DNA of 64,000 bases, taken from CAG-877 sp045627525. Lineage in GTDB: Bacteria > Bacillota_I > Bacilli_A > RF39 > UBA660. The notes under the pieces were generated by a model. It had not been told where the DNA came from. It saw only the letters and a list, made by a program, of their open reading frames with translations, and ran no database searches. Position numbers and translations under genes: made by a program. The DNA lies in the NCBI GenBank assembly GCA_045627525.1, contig JAZQNW010000001.1, positions 62,001 through 126,000 of the forward strand, read 5' to 3'. This document shows positions 17,843 to 26,262 of this stretch, piece by piece. Each line of letters opens with the position of its first letter. The first letter of the stretch is position 1.

Positions 17843-18011
17843 TTTTTACATCTTCTTTATTATTTGCTAATTCCTTAAAGCCACTATGTTTTACACGATC
17901 TCTTTCTTCAGCTCTTTTTGCATTATTAAATCTTGTAACATCTCCTGCTAAATATCCTGTAACTCTTCTTATTCTTTCGAACCCTGTTCCTTCTCCTACA
18001 ACTTTTTCCAT
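17832..18011 (-). CDS. Separate glycyl-radical domain of the anaerobic ribonucleotide reductase (59 aa)
   Basis: A 59-codon frame from ATG 18011 to TAG 17832 (MEKVVGEGTGFERIRRVTGY...). It carries RIRRVTGYL, the glycyl-radical loop of NrdD, with the radical expected on Gly19, followed by RFNNAKRAEERDRVKHSG, which is how many class III NrdD proteins end. The main NrdD ORF stops at 18037 before this motif. The small ORF has its own strong GGGAGG ribosome site in the 25-base gap, so this is an organised split gene, not a simple sequencing error. It should act in trans as the radical-bearing subunit. It overlaps nrdG by 11 bases. Confidence 0.85.
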   Translation of the reverse strand: MEKVVGEGTGFERIRRVTGYLAGDVTRFNNAKRAEERDRVKHSGFKELANNKEDVKNAA

Positions 18012-18036
18012 ACTATTTTCCTCCCTATTTTATTAT

Positions 18037-20352
18037 CTATCTACCACAACATTCTACTGCTGTAATTTGTTCAACCGGTACACCTTCAAATTCATGACGT
18101 CCACATCCTGGACAAACATCATTGATAACTCCTACATATCCACATACTGGATCACGATCTACTGGATGGTTAATAGCTCCATAACCAATACCAGATTCTT
18201 TCATAATACGAATTATTTTTTCAAATGCATCAATATTACTTGCAGCATCTCCATCTAATTCAATATAAGATATATGTCCACCATTTGTATATTCATGGTA
18301 TGGTGCTTCTAATTTTATTTTGTCAGCTATACCTATATTAAAATAAACTGGTATATGAAATGAATTAGTATAATATTCACGATCAGTAACACCTTTAATC
18401 TTACCATAAATTGCTCTATCTATATTTGTAAATCTTCCAGATAAACCTTCAGCTGGTGTTGCTAAACATGCAAAGTTCAAATTATATTGTTGTGCATATT
18501 CATCACATTTTTCTCTCATATGTGAAACAATTTCTTTTCCTAGTTTTTGACTTTTAGGATCTTCACCATGATGTTTACCTGTTAAAGCTTTTAAACATTC
18601 AGCTAATCCAATAAATCCAATTGATAAAGAACCGTGTTTCCATACTTTTCTTAAACGATCTGTTGGTTTCAATCTTTCTCCATTAGTCCAAACACCTTGA
18701 CCTAATAAGAATGGGAAATTATAGCAACGTTTACTACATTGAATTTCAAATCTCTCTAGTAATTGATCTTTAACCTTATCCATTATTTCATCAAGTTCTT
18801 GATAAAATGCTTTAATATCAGCCTTATCTCTTTCCTTAGTTATAATACCATGTTTAATACCTAATCTAGGTAAGTTAATTGTTGACCAAGAAAGATTTCC
18901 TCTACCAGTAACAACTTCATTATCAGGTGAAGTAACATCACCAATAACACGTGTTCTACATCCCATATAAGAAATTTCAGTATTAATATTTCCTTCTTTA
19001 TAATAATGTGCATTAAAAGGTGCATCTAAGAATGAGAAATTAGGGAATAATCTTTTAGCAGAAACTTCACATGCCATTCTAAATAAATCATAGTTTGGAT
19101 CTTCTTTATTATAATTAACTCCCTCTTTTACTTTAAATATTGATACTGGGAATATTGGAGTTTCTCCTCTACCTAAACCACAGTCTTCAGCAATTAAGAA
19201 ATTTTTAATAACCATACGACCTTCTGGAGAAGTATCAGTACCAAAATTAACAGATGAAAAAGGTACTTGAGCACCAGCTCTAGAATGCATAGTATTTAAA
19301 TTATGAATAAAGCCTTCCATAGCTTGTTGAGTTGCTCTATCAGTCTTTTGTAAAGCCTTTTCATAAGATTTTTCAAATATTTCCTTAATTCTTTCAGAAC
19401 CTTTTTGATAATCGCTAAATTCTTTTATATCTAATTCAATAGATTCAACTTTATCTATTTCTCTAATAATTCTATCAATATTAACAACAGGAATAAAACC
19501 ATCTAAATCTAAAAAATCATAGATTGTTTGTTTAAATTGCTTTTTAAATGTCTTTAAAACACCAGGAGCTAAATAATAATCTAAACATGGAATAGCTTGA
19601 CCACCATGTTGATCATTTTGATTTGCTTGAATTACAATAGCAGCTAAAGATGCATAAGTTGCAATATCTTGTGGAGGTCTAATAAAACCATGACCAGTAT
19701 CAAATCCATTTTTAAATAATCTTGATAAATCTATTTGACAACAAGTAGTAGTACCCATAGCCAAGAAATCCATATCATGAATATGAATAGTACCTTCATC
19801 ATGCATATTTGCATATTCGGGTTTCATTAAATATGCTTTAGAAAATTCTCTAGATACAGTTGAACCATATTGTAACATTGTACCCATTGGAGAGTTACCA
19901 TCAATATTAGCATTTTCTCTTTTTGAATCTTCTTCATTAGCTGACTTTAATCCTAAATTTTCTAATGATTTTAAAAATTTATGAGTTTTCTTATCATCAA
20001 AGAATGATTGACGAGATTGATTTCTTCTTTCACGATATTCAGAGAATGATTTATAAACATCTTCATATCCCTTAGCTTCAAGCTCTGCTTCAATAAAATC
20101 TTGAACTTGTTCAATATTTAATTTATCAGTATCCTTACAATATTTTTCTATTCTTTTTAATACTGCTTGATATACTTTTTGAACATCCTTAGATGTATAC
20201 TTTCTTTCCTTTTCATCATCATCAACATCTATTTCAACACTATCAAAACCTTTTTTTATAGCTAAAGCTATTTTTTTCTCATCAAAATCAACTTTTTTTC
20301 CGTTTCTTTTAATAACTACTACATTTTCCATTTTTTCACTTACTTCTACCAT
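18037..20352 (-). CDS. nrdD: Anaerobic ribonucleoside-triphosphate reductase, large part (class III)
   Basis: 771 aa from ATG 20352 behind GGAGG. It has an N-terminal ATP-cone (about residues 10-105; VIKRNGKKVDFDEKKI) and the ten-stranded class III catalytic barrel (HIHDMDFLAMGTTTCCQIDL; HSRAGAQVPFSSVNFGTD). A C-terminal zinc region has CPGCG and ECCG. It makes dNTPs without oxygen. Unlike ordinary NrdD, the chain stops right after the zinc region and lacks the glycyl-radical loop, which is on the 59-aa ORF downstream. The 290 bases upstream carry a paired direct repeat (20486-20504). Confidence 0.95.
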   Translation of the reverse strand: MVEVSEKMENVVVIKRNGKKVDFDEKKIALAIKKGFDSVEIDVDDDEKERKYTSKDVQKVYQAVLKRIEKYCKDTDKLNIEQVQDFIEAELEAKGYEDVYKSFSEYRERRNQSRQSFFDDKKTHKFLKSLENLGLKSANEEDSKRENANIDGNSPMGTMLQYGSTVSREFSKAYLMKPEYANMHDEGTIHIHDMDFLAMGTTTCCQIDLSRLFKNGFDTGHGFIRPPQDIATYASLAAIVIQANQNDQHGGQAIPCLDYYLAPGVLKTFKKQFKQTIYDFLDLDGFIPVVNIDRIIREIDKVESIELDIKEFSDYQKGSERIKEIFEKSYEKALQKTDRATQQAMEGFIHNLNTMHSRAGAQVPFSSVNFGTDTSPEGRMVIKNFLIAEDCGLGRGETPIFPVSIFKVKEGVNYNKEDPNYDLFRMACEVSAKRLFPNFSFLDAPFNAHYYKEGNINTEISYMGCRTRVIGDVTSPDNEVVTGRGNLSWSTINLPRLGIKHGIITKERDKADIKAFYQELDEIMDKVKDQLLERFEIQCSKRCYNFPFLLGQGVWTNGERLKPTDRLRKVWKHGSLSIGFIGLAECLKALTGKHHGEDPKSQKLGKEIVSHMREKCDEYAQQYNLNFACLATPAEGLSGRFTNIDRAIYGKIKGVTDREYYTNSFHIPVYFNIGIADKIKLEAPYHEYTNGGHISYIELDGDAASNIDAFEKIIRIMKESGIGYGAINHPVDRDPVCGYVGVINDVCPGCGRHEFEGVPVEQITAVECCGR

Positions 20353-20601
20353 TTTACGTCCTCCAAATTTTTGCTTTTCTTAATTTTATTTTATTATATA
20401 AAAATTAAAAAACAACCCCCAAAAATTACCCTCTTTTTTATAACCGTTGATATATAATAAAATCATCAAAAAATTTTTTTGTTCGATTTACGACAAATTT
20501 ACGATTTTAGACAATTAGAAAAAATAATTTTTTACATTTTTTAACTTTTTTTAAAATGCAATATCAATTTTTCTTTGAAATTCCAATGATTATCTCCAAA
20601 A
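20353..20601 (-). promoter_or_regulatory. nrd operon leader region with paired ATTTACGA repeats
   Basis: A gene-free AT-rich stretch of about 250 bases. It holds two copies of ATTTACGA (20486-20493 and 20497-20504) set 11 bases apart, which puts them on the same helix face, and TATAAT at 20398-20393 with only a weak -35. I see no canonical NrdR box and no riboswitch. The repeats are a candidate operator. Confidence 0.4.
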
Positions 20602-20639
20602 AAAAATGATTTTTTTATTTTTTTAAAAAAATCATTTTT
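20602..20639 (-). terminator. Terminator after dut
   Basis: A long AT-rich hairpin: AAAAATGATTTTTTT and AAAAAAATCATTTTT (20602-20616 / 20625-20639), just beyond the dut stop. Confidence 0.65.
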
Positions 20640-20646
20640 ATAATTT

Positions 20647-21108
20647 TTAATTTTTATTATCAGTTGAACCAAATCCACCAGACCTTATACCAGAAGCATT
20701 ATCATCATCTATAGTCAAGAATTTTTGAAAAATAACTTGACCTATAACATCACCTTTTTTAACTTCTATATCATGATCAGAACAATTAAAATATGCAAAA
20801 TAAAAGTGTCCTTCATTATCATCATTATTATAATAGTCTGCATCTATTAAGCCAACACTATTAGCCATTAAAAAGCCTTTTTTAGGCCCACTGCTACGAT
20901 TTAACAATAAAAAGCATTCATCGTCTGCGCAATAAGCTTTTAAGCCTGTAGGAATTAAAGTAGGCTTAGTACCAGGCTTGTACATAGGAATAATAATATC
21001 TTCAGCAGCTTCTATATCATAACCAGCAGAATTTTTAGTTTTTCTAACTGGAATATGAATATCTTTATCAATATAATCACTTACTATTTCAAAACCACGT
21101 TTTTTCAT
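20647..21108 (-). CDS. dut: dUTP diphosphatase (trimeric dUTPase family)
   Basis: 153 aa from ATG 21108, chosen for GGAGG just upstream; an in-frame extension to 21144 runs through a hairpin and is rejected. It hydrolyses dUTP to dUMP, keeping uracil out of DNA. The five trimeric-dUTPase motifs are visible: AGYDIEA, RSSGPKKG, GLIDADYY, GDVIGQ-type (KKGDVIGQVIF) and the C-terminal RSGGFGST. The acidic insert (NNDDNEGH) near motif III is seen in some Bacilli and phage enzymes. It sits next to the nrd operon in a dNTP-metabolism context but is separated from it by a terminator. Confidence 0.93.
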   Translation of the reverse strand: MKKRGFEIVSDYIDKDIHIPVRKTKNSAGYDIEAAEDIIIPMYKPGTKPTLIPTGLKAYCADDECFLLLNRSSGPKKGFLMANSVGLIDADYYNNDDNEGHFYFAYFNCSDHDIEVKKGDVIGQVIFQKFLTIDDDNASGIRSGGFGSTDNKN

Positions 21109-21127
21109 AATACCTCCAATCCACAAT

Positions 21128-21149
21128 AAAAGATGAATAATCATCTTTT
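21128..21149 (-). terminator. Terminator between the 21148 gene and dut
   Basis: AAAAGATGA and TCATCTTTT (21128-21136 / 21141-21149) with a 4-nt loop and a following TTTTATT on the minus strand. It contains the stop of the upstream gene and lies only about 20 bases before the dut start, so dut may need its own promoter or read-through. Confidence 0.65.
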
Positions 21150-21627
21150 ATTCTGAATATAATTCTTCTTGTCGTTTTAATTCTTCATCTGTTAAATATG
21201 AAAGTCCAAATTTTTTAGAATGAGCAGTTGCTTCAACCTTATATTGCGATAAATAATGTTGACTACCGCCAGGAAGTAGATCACCATATTTTAAATATAT
21301 TGGAGATTCAGTTGAACAATTAGGAACAATTTTTACATATCCACCAGGAACTGTTTCCTCACCTTTATTAACTAAATCAAACTCAAATTCTCCAATACCA
21401 ACACTAGAATCAAATCCGCCATTATAAACATTTTCTATAACTAACCCATCAAGATTATAAGTTAAATTATCATTAACACATTTTATAGGTTCTTTTTTTA
21501 CAGTTTTATTTGAATTAGTATTAATATTTTTAAAATATAGAAATAAACCACATGCAATTAACAAAATACTAAAAATTAATAAAATTAACAATTTACTAAT
21601 ACTTTTCTTTTTCTTTGTATCATCCAT
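21148..21627 (-). CDS. Membrane-anchored extracellular protein, unknown function
   Basis: 159 aa, ATG 21627 behind AGGAGG. A basic N-terminus (DDTKKKKSISK) and one hydrophobic helix (about residues 11-32) with a Cys at its middle precede an outside domain of about 120 residues that has two Cys and a beta-rich pattern (EFEFDLVNKGEETVPGG). It could be a lipoprotein-like or single-pass protein. It follows the pilin-like gene by only 11 bases and is probably co-transcribed, so a role linked to that surface protein is possible. No family is recognised. Confidence 0.6.
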   Translation of the reverse strand: MDDTKKKKSISKLLILLIFSILLIACGLFLYFKNINTNSNKTVKKEPIKCVNDNLTYNLDGLVIENVYNGGFDSSVGIGEFEFDLVNKGEETVPGGYVKIVPNCSTESPIYLKYGDLLPGGSQHYLSQYKVEATAHSKKFGLSYLTDEELKRQEELYSE

Positions 21628-21638
21628 AAATAATCCTC

Positions 21639-23882
21639 CTAAGATCCAAAACTACCAGACGGATAGCATCCTTTTCCTTTTTCAGAATCACTACATGTAC
21701 TCTTAATGTTACCATTATCCATTAAAGATGCATCAGCGCTATCCATACGATAATAAGTACTTTCAATACTAGCACCTGCTTGAGGACATATTAAGGTTGG
21801 AGAAGAACTACTATATCCTAATGATTTCCAATAAGCTGCTTTTAGTTTAAATGTTATATTTCCATTTGTTGTTTGTCTACAATATACAAAATATCCAGAT
21901 GTATGTGTATGTCCTGCTGAGCAAGTAAAACTATAACCTAAAGATCTTGTAGTTGGCGCATAATATTTACATCCATCTCCAGCATCATATGTTTTAGAAC
22001 AAGCTTGAGTATTACAAGAAGTAGATAAACCTGTAGTAACTAAAGCACAAGTATTAGTTCTTGTCTTAGTACCACCACCACAAGTCTTAGAACAAGATCC
22101 ATATGAATTATATTTATCAGCACCATCACTAGCTTGGCCTATTTTATAAACGCTTGAAATATTACCAACATTATCAACTGCTACAGCATATGCATAATAT
22201 GTAGTTCCACAACTTCTAGTAAATGTTCTAGAAGTTTTAAAATTACTATTAGTATTAGCAGGAGCTCCACTAGAAGTTTTAACATAATATCGATATTCTT
22301 TAAATCCACTACCACTATCAGTAGAGCCAGATACAGCAGTCAAGCTTTTACTAGTTGAACTTCCAGATATACTTATTGCACCTCCTGAAGGTTTAGTAGG
22401 AGCAGTATTATCAACATAAAAACTACCAGTTTCTGAACAAGTTGCTGAATTACCAGCATTATCATTAATAGTATATGAAATACTCTTAGTTGAAACAGTT
22501 CCAGAACTTTCAGTAAATGTATTGGAAGCAGTATCAGATGTGCAGCCACTTAAAGAATCACTACAAGTTGCAGTTATTGAATGACTTCCCTTTTTCCATG
22601 TTGTATTACCTTCAGAAAAACTACAAGTTGGAGCAGTTTTATCTAACATTATTGTAGTGCTTGCTATTTCTGAACAGTTTCCAGCATTATCGCATGCTCT
22701 AAAATATACAGGTTGATTTCGCTCTGCAGTAAATGATCGTGTTGTAAAAGTAATATTCTTTCCAGCTTCACCAGAAGAATTATCATAAATTATCCACTTT
22801 GTTTTATTATCAGAAGCGCTAGTACTAGTTCCAACAGCATCTCTATTATATGAATATTGGAAAGATGCAATACCAGAAGTATCATCTTTTGATGTTAAAT
22901 CTATCGTATAATTTGTTTTAGCCCATTTACCATCATTTGGATTATTAACTATTGGTTTAGATGGCGGAGTATTATCTATCATTATAGAAACAGAACAATC
23001 TTTAGAACCACCATAAATATCTTTCATCTGAATTATTCCTTTTATACCATCTTCAGTAAATGTTTGAGTATATACTTCACGCTCACATTCAAAATTTTTA
23101 TCATTAGAACACTTAGCTGTCGCTGTAACAGGACCTTTGTTCCAATTACTAGCTTGAGATAATACTTGACAATTCAAATTTCCATTTTGAATTTCAATAG
23201 TATTCTCACCTTTACGTTTATTTCCTAACTTGTCATATGCTGTAACAACAATTCTATAACTTCCTGGTTCATAGCCTTCTAGTGAAATATCTTTTTCATA
23301 ACTTAATTTATTTCCTTTAACAGCTATATTACCACTATCTTTTATTAATTTATTACCCTTATAAATAGAGTAAGAATAACTAGCAACAGCATTATCATTT
23401 CCTTCACACGTAACTGTAATTTTTGCTTTAGATAAATTATCATCTTTTGAAACTACAACTGTTACAGTTCGTTCTACAGATGAATCAACATCACCACAAG
23501 CTAAATAAACATAATAGCTATACTCTGTTTTAGAAGTTTTAGTTATTTTTACATAACTATCATCTTCTGTTTTATCGCTAGAACAAGAATTATTATGGCG
23601 ATCCAAAACCTCACCTATATATTTTTTCTTTTGTAAATTATAAAGATAAATTATTTTTGTTTCTCCTATAGATTTTGGCAATGAATTTCTATTATCTTGA
23701 ACATAACTCTTAGTAGCCATTAACATACTTTTTTTCTGTGATTCATAATATTTTTCATTAGCCTTATTTAGAATTGCTCTAACACTAACAATTCCCAATC
23801 CAGATAATATTCCCATAATAACTATTACAGCTAATATTTCTATTAAAGTAAATCCATTCTTATTAATTTTTTTCATTTTCAT
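21639..23882 (-). CDS. Giant type IV pilin-like protein with Ig-like repeats and thrombospondin type 1-like module
   Basis: 747 aa from ATG 23882 (AGGTG 6 bases upstream). The N-terminus is a class III/IV prepilin leader: NKNGFTLIEILAVIVIMGIL, with cleavage expected after Gly10 and Glu at mature position 5. Ordinary pilins are 120-200 aa. This one carries several Ig-like beta modules typical of surface proteins (repeated DNTPPSKP, DKTAPTCSF, DNTAPTKPS), each with paired Cys. A segment at about 589-630 (SYGSCSKTCGGGTKTRTNTC then spaced Cys) matches the thrombospondin type 1 repeat pattern. The end is Cys-rich. No pilus ATPase, PilC or prepilin peptidase gene is in the window. An adhesive minor pilin is the best guess. 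Confidence 0.75.
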   Translation of the reverse strand: MKMKKINKNGFTLIEILAVIVIMGILSGLGIVSVRAILNKANEKYYESQKKSMLMATKSYVQDNRNSLPKSIGETKIIYLYNLQKKKYIGEVLDRHNNSCSSDKTEDDSYVKITKTSKTEYSYYVYLACGDVDSSVERTVTVVVSKDDNLSKAKITVTCEGNDNAVASYSYSIYKGNKLIKDSGNIAVKGNKLSYEKDISLEGYEPGSYRIVVTAYDKLGNKRKGENTIEIQNGNLNCQVLSQASNWNKGPVTATAKCSNDKNFECEREVYTQTFTEDGIKGIIQMKDIYGGSKDCSVSIMIDNTPPSKPIVNNPNDGKWAKTNYTIDLTSKDDTSGIASFQYSYNRDAVGTSTSASDNKTKWIIYDNSSGEAGKNITFTTRSFTAERNQPVYFRACDNAGNCSEIASTTIMLDKTAPTCSFSEGNTTWKKGSHSITATCSDSLSGCTSDTASNTFTESSGTVSTKSISYTINDNAGNSATCSETGSFYVDNTAPTKPSGGAISISGSSTSKSLTAVSGSTDSGSGFKEYRYYVKTSSGAPANTNSNFKTSRTFTRSCGTTYYAYAVAVDNVGNISSVYKIGQASDGADKYNSYGSCSKTCGGGTKTRTNTCALVTTGLSTSCNTQACSKTYDAGDGCKYYAPTTRSLGYSFTCSAGHTHTSGYFVYCRQTTNGNITFKLKAAYWKSLGYSSSSPTLICPQAGASIESTYYRMDSADASLMDNGNIKSTCSDSEKGKGCYPSGSFGS

Positions 23883-23986
23883 AAGCATCACCTATCTTAA
23901 ATATAATTATAACAAATAAATTAATTAATTTAAATATAAAATATTAAAAATTAATTTTGATTGACCATAAAAAACTAATAACAAAA

Positions 23987-24008
23987 AAAGTATCTTTAAC
24001 GATACTTT
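23987..24008 (-). terminator. Terminator after tex
   Basis: AAAGTATC and GATACTTT (23987-23994 / 24001-24008), 6-nt loop, with a T run on the minus strand. Confidence 0.85.
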
Positions 24009-24026
24009 TATATTAAATAAAATATA

Positions 24027-26183
24027 TTATTTTGATAATAAACTTAAACTAACTTTTTGTTTTTCTAAAGAAATATCCTCAACATAGCAATCAACAATAT
24101 CACCAACACTAAATAAATCAGATGGATGTTTAATAAAATCTTTTGATAATTTTGATATATGTGCAAGACCATCTTCATGTAATCCTATATCAATAAATAA
24201 TCCAAAATCTACAACATTACGAACAGTTCCTTGCAATTTATCACCTATATGCAAGTCTTTTATATCTAAAATATCACTCTTCAATATAGGTTGTGGATAT
24301 TCATCTCTAGGATCAAGATTAGGCTTTTTCAAAGAAGTAATAACATCCTCCAACGTATATTTATCTGTATTATATTTACTAGTTAATTCATCTATATTAA
24401 GATTATCTAATTTCAAAATTAATTCCTTACTACCAACATTATTTATATTTTCATTCAAATCATTTAATAACATTTTAGCAACAACATAACTTTCTGGATG
24501 AATTGCAGTAGAATCAAGAACATTTTCTCCCTCTGTTATTCTTAAAAAACCAATAGCTTGTTCATAAGCTTTATCACTCAACAATTTTTTCTTTTTTATT
24601 TCTTCACGTGATTTTATTTTCCCAACATTTTCACGATAATCAATTATTTTTTTTATCGCAGCTTTAGTAATTCCAGAAACATATCCTAGTAATGAAGCAG
24701 AAGCTGTATTAACATTTACACCTACACTATTAACACATTTTTCTACAACAAAGTCTAAAGAATTAGATAGATTTTTTTGAGACACATCATGTTGATATAA
24801 TCCTACACCTATACCTTCTGGTGGTATTTTTACAAGTTCAGCCAATGGATCCTGTAACCTTCTTCCAATGCTAACAGCACTTCTTTTTTCAACAGCTAAA
24901 TCTGGAAATTCTTGAATTGCTTGAGGAGAAGCACTATAAATAGATGCACCTGCTTCACTAACAATAACATATTTACAACTTAAATTATATTCTTTTATCA
25001 TATCAGCACAAAACTTTTCAGATTCACGTGACGCAGTACCATTACCTATTGAAATAATATCAACATTATATTTTTTTATTAATTGAACAACCACTTCTTT
25101 AGATAATCTTATTCTTTCCTCTTCATTTCCCTTTAAAAAAGGTTTGATAACAGTACTATCTAAGTATTTTCCATTTTTATCAACTACAGCCAATTTACAT
25201 CCATTAACATACCCAGGATCAAATGCCAAAACAACTTTTTCTTTCATTGGTGGTGTTAATAATAAAGCCTCCAAATTTTTACCAAAATTTTCAATTGCTG
25301 CCTCTTCACCTTTTTCAGTTAAATCACTTCTAATTTCTCTTTCAATAGAAGGACCAATTAGTCTCTTATAAGAATCAGCTATAGCAGATTTAATATAATC
25401 AGTAACAAAACTCTTATCATTTTTTATTAATTTCTTTTCCAAGTAATTTAATATTTCATCTTTATTAACATCAATATTAACATTAAGAACTTTTTCTTTT
25501 TCTCCCCTATTTAAAGCTAATATTCTATGTGGTTTAATCCACTTAACTGGCTCATTATAGTCATAATACATATCATAAATTTTATCAGTGTCACTATTAT
25601 CTTTTTTTACTTTAGAAATAATAACACCATTCTTATAAAAATAACTTCTAATCCATTTTCTATAACTAGCATTATCACTTATCCATTCAGCTATAATATA
25701 GCAAGCTCCAGTAATAGCCATATTAACATCAATAACCTTTTCATTAATAAATTTTTTACATAAGTCATCTATATTACCATTAATAGGAAAACTCATCATC
25801 ATTTTAGCTAAAGGTTCTAATCCTAATGCTATAGCTTCAGTAGCTTTAGTTTTCTTTTTTTCTTTATATGGTCTATATAAATCCTCAACTTCAACTAATT
25901 TACTACATCCTAAAATACTATTTTTAAGTTCATCAGTAAGCAATCCTTTCTCATCAATTAATCTAATTACATCTTCTTTTCTTTTTAATAAATTAACTTG
26001 ATACTCATAAACTTCATTTATTTTTCTTATTATTTCCTCATCTAAAGCACCAGTTGCTTCTTTTCTATATCTCGCAATAAATGGAATCGTATTACCTTCA
26101 CTTAATAATTCCAATACTGTACTAACTTGCTTATCAGTAATTCCTAAATCTTTAGAAATCTCACTTATAATAATCTCATTCAT
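24027..26183 (-). CDS. tex: Tex family RNA-binding transcription accessory protein
   Basis: 718 aa, near the usual 720-770. The N-terminal Tex helical region (GNTIPFIARYRKEATGALDE), a YqgF/RNase H-like domain (FDPGYVNGCKLAVVDKNGKYL), the helix-hairpin-helix region (VNTASASLLGYVSGI) and a C-terminal S1 domain (about residues 645-715; GTVRNVVDFGLFIDIG) are in the usual order. Tex proteins bind nucleic acid and affect transcription in many bacteria; the exact role is not settled. It stands alone, with its own terminator, between the pilin-like gene and the hybrid kinase. Confidence 0.93.
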   Translation of the reverse strand: MNEIIISEISKDLGITDKQVSTVLELLSEGNTIPFIARYRKEATGALDEEIIRKINEVYEYQVNLLKRKEDVIRLIDEKGLLTDELKNSILGCSKLVEVEDLYRPYKEKKKTKATEAIALGLEPLAKMMMSFPINGNIDDLCKKFINEKVIDVNMAITGACYIIAEWISDNASYRKWIRSYFYKNGVIISKVKKDNSDTDKIYDMYYDYNEPVKWIKPHRILALNRGEKEKVLNVNIDVNKDEILNYLEKKLIKNDKSFVTDYIKSAIADSYKRLIGPSIEREIRSDLTEKGEEAAIENFGKNLEALLLTPPMKEKVVLAFDPGYVNGCKLAVVDKNGKYLDSTVIKPFLKGNEEERIRLSKEVVVQLIKKYNVDIISIGNGTASRESEKFCADMIKEYNLSCKYVIVSEAGASIYSASPQAIQEFPDLAVEKRSAVSIGRRLQDPLAELVKIPPEGIGVGLYQHDVSQKNLSNSLDFVVEKCVNSVGVNVNTASASLLGYVSGITKAAIKKIIDYRENVGKIKSREEIKKKKLLSDKAYEQAIGFLRITEGENVLDSTAIHPESYVVAKMLLNDLNENINNVGSKELILKLDNLNIDELTSKYNTDKYTLEDVITSLKKPNLDPRDEYPQPILKSDILDIKDLHIGDKLQGTVRNVVDFGLFIDIGLHEDGLAHISKLSKDFIKHPSDLFSVGDIVDCYVEDISLEKQKVSLSLLSK

Positions 26184-26232
26184 TATGTTACCTCTTTCTG
26201 TTTTTATTACTACTTAATTTTAACATATAAAA

Positions 26233-26262
26233 AAACAATATGAAAGTTAATTCATACTGTTT
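26233..26262 (-). terminator. Terminator after the hybrid histidine kinase
   Basis: An AT-rich stem with G-T pairs (AAACAATATGAA / TTCATACTGTTT) and a T run on the minus strand, overlapping the kinase stop at 26261. Confidence 0.6.

Noticed and set aside
20353..20646. Cobalamin or other riboswitch before nrdD
   Set aside because: No conserved riboswitch core is visible; only AT-rich DNA, the direct repeats and the dut terminator.
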